The notes: a model not told the origin generated them from the sequence alone. Positions 25,701 to 34,317 are shown, counted from the stretch's first letter. The stretch: DNA of 64,000 bases from Nonomuraea jiangxiensis (GCF_900099965.1 NZ_FNDJ01000026.1:1-64000), one strand, 5' to 3'. Made by a program: numbers and translations.

Positions 25701-26851
25701 GGCAGCTCCACCTCGATCGTCGTGGGCCCGCCGAGCGGGCTGGACAGCTTGAGCGACCCGTCCACCGAGTCGATGCGCTGGGCCAGGCCGCGCAGGCCGG
25801 TGCCGCCGTCCAGCCGGGCACCGCCGCAGCCGTCGTCGTGAACCAGCAGGTGCAGGCGGTCCCGCTCGCGCCGCACGCCCACCTCGGCCCGGGTGGCCGC
25901 GGCGTGCTTGGCGATGTTGGTCAGTGCTTCGGACACGACGAAGAACGCCACCGCCTCGATAGTGGGGGAGGCCCGCCGATCGATGTCGACGCGCAGCTTG
26001 ACGGGGAAGGGGGCCCGGGCGGCGACGCCGGACAGCGCCGCGTCCAGGCCCTGGTCGTTGAGGACGGCCGGATGCAGCCCGCGGACGAAGTCGCGCAGCT
26101 CCTTGAGCGCCTGCTTCGCCTCCTCGTGCGCCTGCTCGATCGCTTCGCGGGCCGGCTCCGGCAGGTCGGTCAGGGTGGCCCTGGCCAGGCCGAGGTTCAT
26201 GGCGAGGGAGACGAGCCGCTGCTGGGCGCCGTCATGCAGGTCGCGCTCGATCCTGCGGCGCTCGGCGTCGGCCGCGTCGATCACGCCGGCCCGGCTCTCG
26301 GTCAGGGTCTCGATCCGGTGTCCCAGCTCGGAACGGCTGGGCCCGAGCAGCGTGCGCGCCACCGAGAGGTCCAGCGCCGCCATGCCCCGGGCCAGGACGG
26401 GCGCGAGCAGCAGCAGCGCGAATCCGATCAGGATGTAGGCGGCCAGGATTTTTTCGTCCCGCAGGTCGAACATGAACTCCAGCGGCGGCGGCTGCATATT
26501 CGGCCCCAGGAACGCCAGCAGCCCCACCACGGCCCCGCCCCACGACAGCGCCACCAGGAACGCCGCCACAGAGCTCACCAGCGGGGAGAGCAGGTGGTAG
26601 CCGATCTGCCGCCAGGTGGTCGCCCTGCGCCACTGGCTGGGGGAGCGTACGGGCGGGATGCGCACCCCGAGGAACGCCTCGAACCTGGACCGCTGCACCC
26701 CGCTGAACCGGGGCAGGCCGAGCCGCAGCAGCGGAGGGATCACGGCCAGGAGAAGCGTCAGCCCGCCGAACACCATGGCGACCGGCAGCCCGATCATCAC
26801 GTGGGCCGTGTCGAGCCAGGCGCGGGCCGACCATGGGCGGGGGACTTTCAT
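25691..26851 (-). CDS. DesK/NarX-type sensor histidine kinase
   Basis: The 386-residue kinase has four hydrophobic segments (about 18-45 and 88-155), a HisKA_3 dimerisation helix with phospho-acceptor His206 in IERDLHDGAQQRLV, and a HATPase_c domain (SEALTNIAKHA; DDGCGG; GTGLRGLAQRI). The extracellular part is small, so it probably senses the membrane or a membrane partner. It overlaps the response regulator by 10 nt. Confidence 0.93.
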   Translation of the reverse strand: MKVPRPWSARAWLDTAHVMIGLPVAMVFGGLTLLLAVIPPLLRLGLPRFSGVQRSRFEAFLGVRIPPVRSPSQWRRATTWRQIGYHLLSPLVSSVAAFLVALSWGGAVVGLLAFLGPNMQPPPLEFMFDLRDEKILAAYILIGFALLLLAPVLARGMAALDLSVARTLLGPSRSELGHRIETLTESRAGVIDAADAERRRIERDLHDGAQQRLVSLAMNLGLARATLTDLPEPAREAIEQAHEEAKQALKELRDFVRGLHPAVLNDQGLDAALSGVAARAPFPVKLRVDIDRRASPTIEAVAFFVVSEALTNIAKHAAATRAEVGVRRERDRLHLLVHDDGCGGARLDGGTGLRGLAQRIDSVDGSLKLSSPLGGPTTIEVELPCE

Positions 26852-26916
26852 ACCTCAACCGTATTGAGCCGCATGGAGGACGCGAAATGGGTTTGGTGTG
26901 CCGATGGAGGGTGGGG

Positions 26917-27657
26917 CTAGCCCCACCCCGCCCCAGGCGGCGGCAGGCGGAGCCGCCGCCTGAACTCCGCCGCGTCGAAAGCGCCTCCCAGCGAGGCGCT
27001 CAGCCCCGTCCGGGCCACCTCGGCGAACGCCTGCCCGCCGAGCCGGCCCGCCCCGTCCGGCAGCGCGCCCGCCAGCGGCCGGGCCGCCAGCATCTCCAGA
27101 TCGGCCACGCAGCTCCGCGCGACGGGCCCCGGCACGCCGGGCCACCGCCCGATGACGAGCCCGGCCGGCTCCAGCCCGCGATGGGCGAGCGCCTCCAGGG
27201 TGAGCGCGGCGTGGTTGACCGCACCCGCCCCGGTGCCGGCCACCACGAGCACCTGCGCGCCCAGCGAGCGGGCCAGGTCCGCGATCGTCGCGCCGTCCTC
27301 GTCGAACCGCTCCAGCAGCCCGCCGGTGCCCTCCACGACCACGAGCCGGTGGCACCCGGCCAGCTCCCGCACCAGCCGTGCGGCCTCCTCCAGGGACACC
27401 GGCGGCACGCCCGCGGCCCTGGCGGCGGCGGCCGGGGAGAGCGGGTCGGCGAACCGGCGGAGCTCGAAGGTCGTCGTGACCCCCGACAGGCGGATCACCT
27501 GGTCGACGTCGCCCGCGGCATCCGGGTCCGTCCCGGTCTGGGCGGGCTTGACCATGGCCGCCGGGGCGCCGCGCGCCAGCGCCAGGGTCGTGAGCGCCGC
27601 CGCCACCACGGTCTTGCCCACTCCCGTATCGGTGCCTGTGACGACGAGGACGCTCAT
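26917..27657 (-). CDS. bioD: Dethiobiotin synthase
   Basis: The 246-residue protein closes the ureido ring of dethiobiotin with CO2 and ATP. The P-loop GTDTGVGKT (8-16), Lys/Gln in MVKPAQTG and VEGTGGLL are the family motifs. No bioA, bioF or bioB is near, so the gene is isolated from the rest of the pathway in this window. It follows the GntR gene by 45 nt on the same strand. Confidence 0.93.
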   Translation of the reverse strand: MSVLVVTGTDTGVGKTVVAAALTTLALARGAPAAMVKPAQTGTDPDAAGDVDQVIRLSGVTTTFELRRFADPLSPAAAARAAGVPPVSLEEAARLVRELAGCHRLVVVEGTGGLLERFDEDGATIADLARSLGAQVLVVAGTGAGAVNHAALTLEALAHRGLEPAGLVIGRWPGVPGPVARSCVADLEMLAARPLAGALPDGAGRLGGQAFAEVARTGLSASLGGAFDAAEFRRRLRLPPPGAGWG

Positions 27658-27702
27658 GATTCAAGCGTAGGAGTGCGGCGCGGCCCGACCGGCCGTGACC
27701 CT

Positions 27703-28422
27703 TCAGGGGCGGCGCAGGCGGGTGACGAATTTGTAGCGGTCGCCGCGGTAGAGCGACTGCGCCCACTCGACGGGGTTGCCGTCGGCGTCGAAGGCGTGCC
27801 GGGTGAGCAGCAGCATCGGCAGGCCGACGTCCACGCCGAGGGCCTTGGCGTCGTACGGGGTGGCGAGGACGGTCTCGATGATCTCCTCGGCGTCCGTGAG
27901 CCGTACGTTGTAGGCGTTGTGCAGGGTCTCGTACAGCGAGGCGTGCACTTCCAGCTCCCGCCGCAGCCGGGGGAAGCGGCGCGCGGACAGGTGGGTCGTA
28001 TCGATCGAGACCGGCTCCCCGTTGGCCAGCCGCAGGCGGTGGATGCGCAGCACCCGCCCGCCGGGGTTGATGGCCAGGCGGCGCGCCAGCGTCTCGTCCG
28101 CGGTGATGTAGCCGATCTCCAGGATCTTGGTGTCCGGCTCCAGGCCCGCGGTGCGCAGGTCCCCGATGTACGAGGTGAGCTGCAGCACCTGCGCCACCTT
28201 CGGCTGGGCCACGAAGGTGCCCTTGCCCTGGATGCGCAGCAGCCGCCCCTCCACGACCAGCTCCGTCAGCGCCTGCCTGACCGTGGTGCGCGAGGTCTCG
28301 AAACGTACGGCCAGCGTGCGCTCCGGAGGCAGCGCGGTGCCCGGCGAGAGGGACTTGGTGAGCTCAAGCAGGCTGCGTTTGACGTCGTAGTACTTCGGTA
28401 CGCGGGGGCTGTCGTCTGTCAC
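27703..28422 (-). CDS. GntR/HutC-family regulator, DasR-like
   Basis: The 239-residue protein has an N-terminal winged helix (FETSRTTVRQALTELVVEGR) and a C-terminal UTRA effector domain. Long identical stretches to Streptomyces DasR can be recalled (PPERTLA, LQLTSYIGDLRTAGLEP, YRGDRYKFVTRL). DasR controls chitin and N-acetylglucosamine use and responds to amino-sugar phosphates. No N-acetylglucosamine gene is adjacent here, so orthology is likely but not proved. Confidence 0.88.
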   Translation of the reverse strand: MTDDSPRVPKYYDVKRSLLELTKSLSPGTALPPERTLAVRFETSRTTVRQALTELVVEGRLLRIQGKGTFVAQPKVAQVLQLTSYIGDLRTAGLEPDTKILEIGYITADETLARRLAINPGGRVLRIHRLRLANGEPVSIDTTHLSARRFPRLRRELEVHASLYETLHNAYNVRLTDAEEIIETVLATPYDAKALGVDVGLPMLLLTRHAFDADGNPVEWAQSLYRGDRYKFVTRLRRP

Positions 28423-28891
28423 GCGCTCACCTTCACTTCTGCCACGGCGGTGAGGCGTGTCTGATCACCGCGAGATCATCGGAACTCACTTCGGCCCGAG
28501 CGGTCAACCGCGGACCCGGGCGGCCGTCCGGCACCGAGCGCGTGCGGCCCCTGGCACGCGTGGATCCGGGCAGCTCAGGTTGATTGTGAAGGATATCGAC
28601 AGGGACGCGCTCGATCACAACCGAGGCCGGTACACGCGCCGTGTCGCGGAGGAACCACCCGCCCGTGTAGATCACCTCCGGCATGCCCGGCACAGCCCCA
28701 TCCCGGATCTGAGCCCGTTCGGCAGTGTGATGGTTTTCACAATATGAGATTTCGGAAAAGGAACCATTCGGAGAACAAAGCCTGATTTGTCGTCACTGTG
28801 CGAGGGGCGGCCGGGGGCGCGCGTTCCCGGCGTGCCCGCACGTCCGGGGACCGGTTTGGTTGTCGCGGGGGAAAGCACGCATGATGCAGTC
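28423..28891. other. Divergent intergenic region with no supported gene
   Basis: About 470 nt lie between the DasR-like gene and pdtaS. It is GC-rich apart from an A+T-rich island at about 28728-28770 (GGTTTTCACAATATGAG) that is a plausible promoter region for the rightward gene. The open frame on the minus strand at 28433-28693 has no recognisable domain. Confidence 0.5.
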
Positions 28892-30367
28892 GTGCCGACT
28901 CTCAGCGACCTGGTCGCCCGCCACACCGCGCTCGACGAAGCCGACCTCGACTGGCTGCACTCGCTCGTCTCCGACTGGCAGCTGCTGGCCGACCTGTCCT
29001 TCGCCGATCTCATCCTGTGGGCGCCGCTGCTGGGGGAGAACGGCTGGATCGCCATCGCCCAGATGCGCCCCACGACGGGCCCGACGGTCTACCACGACGA
29101 CATCGTGGGCAGCGTGGCCGCCAAGGGCGAGCGCCAGCTCATCGACACCGCCTGGCACGAGCGCCGCATCTGCCGCGAGGGCGATCCCGACTGGTCCACC
29201 GGCGTCCCGGTCCGCGAGGAGACCATCCCGGTGCGCAGGGCCGTGGAGAACGGCGAGGGGCGCTTCCTGGCCGTGATCCAGCGCTCCACCAACCTCTCCT
29301 CCGCCCGCACCCCCTCCCGCCTGGAGCTGACCTATCTGCAGAGCGCCTCGGACCTGGCGCAGATGGTGGCCGAGGGCCGCTTCCCGTTCTCCGGCGAGGA
29401 GCCGATCCTGGTCCGTTCGCCCCGCGTCGGCGACGGCCTGCTCAGGCTCGATCGGGCCGGCCGCGTCACCTATGCCTCCCCGAACGCCCTGTCCGCCTAC
29501 CGCCGGCTCGGCCTGCACGCCGACCTGGTGGGGGCCGAGCTCGGCCGGGTCACGGCGACGCTGTGCTACTCCGACGAGCCGATCAACGAAGACCTCATGA
29601 TCGTGGCCAGCGGCCGGGCCGCCAAGGAGACCGAGGTCGAGTCCGGCGGCACGATCGTGCAGCTCAGAGCCATTCCGCTGATCGTCGGCGGCGGGCGGAT
29701 CGGCGCGCTGGTGCTCATCAGGGACGTGACGGAGCTGCGCAGGCGCGAGCGCGAGCTGATGACCAAGGACGCCACCATCCGCGAGATCCACCACCGGGTG
29801 AAGAACAACCTGCAGACCGTGGCCGCCCTGCTCAGGCTGCAGGCCAGGCGGCTGCAGGTGCCCGAGGGACGGGAGGCGCTGGAGGAGGCGGTACGCCGGG
29901 TGGGGTCGATCGCGATCGTGCACGAGACGCTCTCTCATGCACCGGAGGAGTTCGTGGACTTCGACGAGATCGCCGACCGCGTGATCGCGATGGCCGGCGA
30001 GGTGTCGGCGCCCGAGGTGGCCGTCATGCCGCGCCGGATGGGAGAGTTCGGTGTCCTGCCCTCGCTCATCGCCACGCCGCTCGCCATGGCACTGACGGAG
30101 CTGTTGCAGAACGCGTTGCAGCACGGGCGGCCCAAGCGGCTGGAGGTGCTGGTGGACGCGGCACTCGGCCGGCTGAACGTCATCGTGAGGGACGACGGCC
30201 GTGGCCTGCCCCCCGGCTTCGATCTCGAGACCTCCACCAGTCTGGGGCTGCAGATCGTCCGTACGCTGGTGGAAGGGGAGCTGTCGGGCCGGCTCTCGAT
30301 CGAGCCGCGCCTGGAAGGCGGTACCGAGGTCGCCCTGTCCATCCCGCTTCCGCTCCCGCCGGCCTGA
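28892..30367 (+). CDS. pdtaS: Cytosolic sensor histidine kinase PdtaS
   Basis: The kinase of about 491 residues has an N-terminal GAF-like domain (about 1-150, DWQLLADLSFADLILW), a PAS domain (about 180-285), a HisKA_2 helix with phospho-acceptor His300/301 (HHRVKNNLQTVAALLRLQ) and a HATPase domain (LLQNALQHGRP; DDGRG; LGLQIVRTLVE). It matches mycobacterial PdtaS (Rv3220c), which signals to the RNA-binding ANTAR regulator PdtaR; no PdtaR gene is in this window. The GTG at 28892 matches the homologues' N terminus. WhiB lies convergent, as in M. tuberculosis. Confidence 0.9.
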   Translation: MPTLSDLVARHTALDEADLDWLHSLVSDWQLLADLSFADLILWAPLLGENGWIAIAQMRPTTGPTVYHDDIVGSVAAKGERQLIDTAWHERRICREGDPDWSTGVPVREETIPVRRAVENGEGRFLAVIQRSTNLSSARTPSRLELTYLQSASDLAQMVAEGRFPFSGEEPILVRSPRVGDGLLRLDRAGRVTYASPNALSAYRRLGLHADLVGAELGRVTATLCYSDEPINEDLMIVASGRAAKETEVESGGTIVQLRAIPLIVGGGRIGALVLIRDVTELRRRERELMTKDATIREIHHRVKNNLQTVAALLRLQARRLQVPEGREALEEAVRRVGSIAIVHETLSHAPEEFVDFDEIADRVIAMAGEVSAPEVAVMPRRMGEFGVLPSLIATPLAMALTELLQNALQHGRPKRLEVLVDAALGRLNVIVRDDGRGLPPGFDLETSTSLGLQIVRTLVEGELSGRLSIEPRLEGGTEVALSIPLPLPPA

Positions 30368-30390
30368 CCGGGCCGGTCGCTCCGGCTGGG

Positions 30391-30645
30391 TCAGGCGGTG
30401 GCGCGGGCGCGGGCACGGGCGGAGCGGCGCTTGAGCGCCCGGCGCTCGTCCTCGCTCAGACCGCCCCAGACACCGGCGTCCTGGCCGGACTCCAGCGCCC
30501 ACTTCAGGCACGCGTCGATGGCCGAGCACGAACGGCAGACCTGCTTGGCCTCCTCGATCTGCATGAGCGCGGGGCCGGAGTTGCCGATCGGGAAGAACAG
30601 CTCGGGGTCCACGTCACGGCAGGCAGCTCGGTGGCGCCAGTCCAT
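30391..30645 (-). CDS. whiB1: WhiB-family iron-sulfur transcription factor (WhiB1-like)
   Basis: The 84-residue protein has the four cluster-binding Cys at 9, 37, 40 and 46 (CRSCSAIDAC), the same numbers as M. tuberculosis WhiB1, the turn GVWGG (58-62) and a basic C-terminal tail for DNA contact. WhiB1 binds the primary sigma factor and its 4Fe-4S cluster reacts with nitric oxide. A good AGGAG ribosome site precedes the ATG. The convergent pdtaS neighbour supports the WhiB1 assignment. Confidence 0.92.
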   Translation of the reverse strand: MDWRHRAACRDVDPELFFPIGNSGPALMQIEEAKQVCRSCSAIDACLKWALESGQDAGVWGGLSEDERRALKRRSARARARATA

Positions 30646-30879
30646 GCGTCCACTCCTTAGTAGATGGAGCCTCTGGTCGGCTCCGTGCGGCTACTTTGTG
30701 AAGACTTTCACTAACCTGTGCGAACAAGAACCCGGATCCTGTAAGGACCGGGCCTCCCCGCGGCCGTCGGGAGGACCCTTGGGGTTGTTAAAGGTCCTAC
30801 GTTCCGACGTCAGTGTTGAGCCTGTCAGCCACGCTGAGTGCACGCAAGAGGGTTGGCGGGAAGTTTTGGCTGTTATGGC

Positions 30880-30895
30880 TGTCGGATGCGTCACA
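30880..30895. promoter_or_regulatory. Weak CRP-like site upstream of whiB
   Basis: TGTCG-N6-TCACA resembles the CRP consensus TGTGA-N6-TCACA with one perfect and one 3-of-5 half. It lies about 235 nt upstream of the WhiB start. Mycobacterial whiB1 is known to be cAMP-CRP controlled, which is the only reason to list this match. The surrounding 270 nt between whiB and the lipid-kinase gene hold no other supported gene. Confidence 0.3.
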
Positions 30896-30915
30896 CAATG
30901 ACCGAATGTAACTAT

Positions 30916-31881
30916 CTAGACCAAAACTTGTAATGCGTTCGGTGTAGACCGGAATGTTACGGTTTCGCGTTCGCCCAGGTAGTCGCCGTCCAGTTGGAAG
31001 GCCACCGGCCGCTCGGCGGTGAGCGTGAACTCGGCCTCGTCGTGGAGCTGTACGAGGTGCCGGCCGGACGGAAGGGCCTCACTCTCCGTGAGAATGCGCC
31101 GGATCATCCGGGCGACCGCCAGGGGCCCCATGCGCTGCAGCCCCAGCAGATCGAGCCCGGTCTCGAAACTGGCCCACGGGGTCGGGGTCACCGGCCGGCC
31201 GCCCACGTAGGTCCACGGTGAGGTGTTGGTGATGATCGCCATGAAGATCCCCTCGGCGGCCGGGATGCCGGGACCCGTCAGGCGCATCGCAGGATGCCGT
31301 TTGTCCGTGGCCAGATAGTGCCGTAGAGCGGTGTTCACATACCGCGCGGGGGTAGCCTTCCGGCCGCTGCCCCGCAGGCCCTCCACGGCCCGTATGACCT
31401 CGGCGTCGTATCCCAGGCCCGAGCAGAACGTGAAGTAGCGGCTCTCCCCCTCCCAGAGGGCCTGCCCCAGGCCCACGGTCCTGCGCCGGTTGTCCCTGAG
31501 CGCCTCCAGCACGGCGCCGGTGGACTCCACCGGGTCGTTCGGCAACCCGAGCGCGCGGGCGAAGACGTTGGCGCTGCCGCCGGGGATGACGACGAGCGCG
31601 GGCCGGGTGGCACTCGGGTCGGCGCCCCGCGGGATCTCGCCGCCGTCGACCGGGTTGAGCAGGCCGTTGACGGTCTCGTTGATCGTGCCGTCGCCGCCGA
31701 GCACGGCCACCACGTCGTATCCCTTGGCGCGGGCGGTGGCGGCCAGCGCCGCCGCGTGGCCCCGGTAGCGGGTCTCCTCGACGGTGAGCCGCACGGCCGC
31801 GCCGAACGCGCGGATCAACACGTCACGCGTGCGAGCGTTTGTGGTGGTGGCCTTGGGATTGACCAGCAGCATTGCGCGCAT
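30916..31881 (-). CDS. Diacylglycerol/sphingosine kinase-family lipid kinase
   Basis: The protein of about 321 residues has the diacylglycerol kinase catalytic signature VLGGDGTINETVNGL near residue 60 and VVIPGGSANVFARALG. It transfers phosphate from ATP to a lipid hydroxyl; the lipid is unknown. The start was set at 31881 (MRAMLLVNPKA), where homology begins; the frame is open to 31941. Confidence 0.9.
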   Translation of the reverse strand: MRAMLLVNPKATTTNARTRDVLIRAFGAAVRLTVEETRYRGHAAALAATARAKGYDVVAVLGGDGTINETVNGLLNPVDGGEIPRGADPSATRPALVVIPGGSANVFARALGLPNDPVESTGAVLEALRDNRRRTVGLGQALWEGESRYFTFCSGLGYDAEVIRAVEGLRGSGRKATPARYVNTALRHYLATDKRHPAMRLTGPGIPAAEGIFMAIITNTSPWTYVGGRPVTPTPWASFETGLDLLGLQRMGPLAVARMIRRILTESEALPSGRHLVQLHDEAEFTLTAERPVAFQLDGDYLGERETVTFRSTPNALQVLV

Positions 31882-31970
31882 AGCGCCAGCGTAGCCGGTG
31901 ATCGTTGTCGCCTTATCGGCCGAACGTCCTATTTCCCGCATCCTCCGTCAGGAGCAGTAGGGTACGGGGC

Positions 31971-32354
31971 GTGAACCATCGCCCGCTGACCCTGGTCATC
32001 GCCGCCGCAGTCGTCGCGCTGGAGGGCCTGACAGCGCTCGGGCTCGGAGTCTTCGTCGGCGTGGAGTCCCTGATGGGGTCTCCGGTGGATCGGATGACCG
32101 GCCTCGCGGAGGCGGGGTTCGGGGTGCTGATCGGCGCCGGACTGCTCTGGGTGGCCCTGGGCGGGCTGTTCAGGGTGGAGCGGTGGGGGAGGTCGCCCGC
32201 CGTGCTGGCCCAGATCTTCATGCTGCCCGTCGCCGTCACGCTCATCCAGTCGGGCCAGCCGCAGCTCGGCGTCCCGCTGATCGTGGTCGCCGTGGCCGGG
32301 CTGGCGACCCTGCTGGCGCCCCCCACCACCCACGCCCTCTACGGCGACGGATAG
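31971..32354 (+). CDS. Small integral membrane protein, function unknown
   Basis: The 127-residue protein has about four hydrophobic helices (roughly 7-27, 45-65, 80-97 and 100-118) with short loops and no recognised catalytic motif. The GTG at 31971 is chosen for its upstream GGGTACGGGGC. It is divergent from the lipid kinase. Similar small proteins of unknown function are common in actinomycetes. Confidence 0.72.
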   Translation: MNHRPLTLVIAAAVVALEGLTALGLGVFVGVESLMGSPVDRMTGLAEAGFGVLIGAGLLWVALGGLFRVERWGRSPAVLAQIFMLPVAVTLIQSGQPQLGVPLIVVAVAGLATLLAPPTTHALYGDG

Positions 32355-32375
32355 CCCGATCGTCGGCGACCGGGC

Positions 32376-32485
32376 TCCACGCCCGCGAGGGCTCAGCCGT
32401 CCGCGGTCGGACTCCGCTCCCGCGAGGGCTCAGTCCACGCGGTCAGTCTCCGCTCCCGTGAGGGCTCAGTCGTCCGCGGTCAGGC
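32376..32485. repeat. Three imperfect 36-37 bp direct repeats overlapping the sigma-factor 3' end
   Basis: The element with core GAGGGCTCAG starts at 32387, 32424 and 32460, each preceded by CGC(T)CCCG(C/T) and followed by a GTCC-CGCGGTC variant. The third copy includes the stop codon and last codons of the sigma gene, so the array probably arose by duplication of that gene's end. Confidence 0.7.
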
Positions 32486-33266
32486 CCTCGCGCAGCTGGG
32501 CGAGCGTGCGGGCGAGCAGGCGTGAGACGTGCATCTGCGAGATGCCCAGCTCGGTGGCGATCTGCGACTGCGTCATGTTGCCGAAGAACCGCAGCAGCAG
32601 GATGCGCTTCTCCCGCGGCGGCAGGCGCTCCAGCAGCGGCTTGAGCGACTCGCGATATTCGACGCCCTCCAGCGACTCGTCCACGATGCCGAGCGAGTCG
32701 GACACCGCGGGGGCGTCGTCGTCGCCGGAGTCGGGCGCGTCGAGGGAGACGGTCGAGTAGGCGTTGGCCGACTCCAGCCCCTCCAGCACCTCCTCCTCGG
32801 TCATCTTGAGGTAGGAGGCCAGCTCCGCCACCGTCGGCGCCCGGCCCTCGCGCTGCGACAGATCGCTTATCGCCTTGGTCAGCGAGAGCTTGAGCTCCTG
32901 CAGCCTGCGCGGCACGCGCACGGCCCAGCCCTTGTCGCGGAAGTGACGTTTGATCTCGCCGACGATGGTGGGCGTCGCGTAGGTGGAGAACTCCACCCCG
33001 CGGTTGAGATCGAAACGGTCGATGGACTTGATCAGTCCGATGGTGGCGACCTGGGTCAGGTCGTCGAGCCACTCGCCCCTGTTGCGAAACCGGCGGGCCA
33101 GGTATTCGACCAGGGGAAGGTGGAGCTCCACCAGCTCGTCCCTGATGCGCTGGCGACGCGGCTCCTCGGGGCCCAGCTCGGCCAACTCGGCGAAGAGGAT
33201 CCGGGCCCGCACCCTGTCGGGCACGGCGTGTTCGCTGGTGGCCATGGCTCCAGTCCTTTCCGTCAC
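32466..33266 (-). CDS. SigB/SigF-family RNA polymerase sigma factor
   Basis: The 266-residue sigma factor has regions 2 (YLARRFRNRGEWLDDLTQVA, FSTYATPTIVGEIKRHFRD), 3 and 4 (LPPREKRILLLRFFGNMTQS, ISQMHVSRLLARTL), typical of the general-stress/sporulation SigF group. It starts within the stop of the RsbW-like gene (ATGA overlap), so the anti-sigma is translated first and coupled. Met8 is an alternative start. Confidence 0.93.
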   Translation of the reverse strand: MTERTGAMATSEHAVPDRVRARILFAELAELGPEEPRRQRIRDELVELHLPLVEYLARRFRNRGEWLDDLTQVATIGLIKSIDRFDLNRGVEFSTYATPTIVGEIKRHFRDKGWAVRVPRRLQELKLSLTKAISDLSQREGRAPTVAELASYLKMTEEEVLEGLESANAYSTVSLDAPDSGDDDAPAVSDSLGIVDESLEGVEYRESLKPLLERLPPREKRILLLRFFGNMTQSQIATELGISQMHVSRLLARTLAQLREGLTADD

Positions 33267-33697
33267 GCCGGCCTCGCCGCGCCTCGGCGCTTACGCAGGA
33301 CGATCGCCATCGTGTCGGGGGAGCCTGGGGAGGGCGCCACCGCGTCCACCTCATCCGCGAGGGCGGTGAGCACCATCCAGGCGAAGTCATCGCGCTTGGG
33401 CGCGGAGCTTCCGACCGTCGCCACTTCGACGCTGACCTGCATCTCCTGACCGGTCAGCTCGAACTCGGCGGTCAGGTCGGTGCCGGGCACCGCCTCGCTC
33501 AGCAGCATGGCGCACGCCTCGTCGACCGCGATCCGCAGATCCTCGATCTCGTCGAGCGTGAAGTCCAGCCGCGCCGCCAGCCCGGCGGTAGCCGTACGCA
33601 GCACAGACAGGTAAGCGCTTGCGGCGGGGAGCCTGATGCTCACCACGTCGCGGATGCCCGCCACGCCCTCCGCGCGCGTCTCGGTTTCCTCGGTCAC
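33263..33697 (-). CDS. RsbW-like anti-sigma factor / ATP-binding kinase
   Basis: The protein of about 144 residues has a GHKL ATPase fold with an N-box-like DLRIAVDEACAML. RsbW-type proteins bind and inhibit the partner sigma factor and phosphorylate an antagonist. The canonical N-box Asn is absent, as in several actinobacterial members. The GTG at 33697 is preferred because GAGGAGGAAC precedes it; the frame continues to a TTG at 33730. It overlaps the sigma gene by 4 nt. Confidence 0.86.
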   Translation of the reverse strand: MTEETETRAEGVAGIRDVVSIRLPAASAYLSVLRTATAGLAARLDFTLDEIEDLRIAVDEACAMLLSEAVPGTDLTAEFELTGQEMQVSVEVATVGSSAPKRDDFAWMVLTALADEVDAVAPSPGSPDTMAIVLRKRRGAARPA

Positions 33698-33779
33698 GTT
33701 CCTCCTCGCGGTATCCGACGCCAACTGCAACTTACCGCCCCTGAGCGGTGCTTGGACGAATCAGACTCGCCAACAACGG

Positions 33780-33817
33780 AAAAGGCTCTGTGCGGTCCCT
33801 TACCACACAGAGCCTTA
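33780..33817 (-). terminator. Intrinsic terminator downstream of sodN
   Basis: The stem AAGGCTCTGTG (33782-33792) pairs perfectly with CACAGAGCCTT (33805-33815), with a TTTT run after the stem when read on the minus strand. It lies about 10-45 nt beyond the sodN stop and separates it from the rsbW-sigma genes. Confidence 0.85.
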
Positions 33818-33826
33818 TGTGCCGAT

Positions 33827-34228
33827 TTAGGCGGCCTTGGTCTCCCAGAAGATCTTGGAGATTTCGTCGATCTTGCCCAGCAGGTCCTCCGCCTTGGAGA
33901 CGTCGACCGTGCCCTTGGCGCCGGCGGCGCCCGCGAGCTTCGTGGCGTCCCAGAAGAGCTGGTGGAGCTGCGGGTACTGCTCCAGGTGCGGCGGCTTGAA
34001 GTAGTCGGTCCACAGCACCCACAGGTGGTGCTTGACCAGCTCGGCCCGCTCCTCCTTGATGGTCAGCGCACGGGCGCGGAAGACCGGGTCCTCGTTGCCC
34101 GCGTACTTCTCCATGATCGCTTTGACCGACTCCGCCTCGATGCGGGCCTGGGCGGGGTCGTAGACCCCACAAGGCAGGTCGCAGTGTGCGGAAGCGACAT
34201 GCTTGGGTCGTAGCAGTCGTGCGAGCAT
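33827..34228 (-). CDS. sodN: Nickel superoxide dismutase precursor
   Basis: The 133-residue precursor begins with a 14-residue propeptide (MLARLLRPKHVASA) followed by HCDLPCGVYDPAQA. After cleavage, His1, Cys2 and Cys6 of the mature protein form the nickel hook. The protein dismutates superoxide. The start at 34228 is set by the propeptide and by a GGAAGGA ribosome site. The maturation peptidase gene sodX is divergent, 89 nt away. Confidence 0.97.
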   Translation of the reverse strand: MLARLLRPKHVASAHCDLPCGVYDPAQARIEAESVKAIMEKYAGNEDPVFRARALTIKEERAELVKHHLWVLWTDYFKPPHLEQYPQLHQLFWDATKLAGAAGAKGTVDVSKAEDLLGKIDEISKIFWETKAA

Positions 34229-34317
34229 CAGAAAGTCCTTCCTTGATGCTGATTCAGCTTGGTCCACAACCGACCTTACTCGGGTCCGAACACCTGAGGA
34301 GTAGGGGGTCTCAGCCC

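Noticed and set aside
24262..25821. A 519-codon minus-strand frame
   Set aside because: Only its last 261 codons are real (the DUF4097 gene); the rest is out of frame under the response regulator and kinase.
28433..28693. An 86-codon frame in the dasR-like/pdtaS gap
   Set aside because: No ribosome site, no recognised domain, and no clear codon bias.
30915..30923. TCTAGACCA, similar to half of a DasR dre site
   Set aside because: Only one half matches and it lies at the end of the lipid-kinase gene, not at a promoter position that would make sense.
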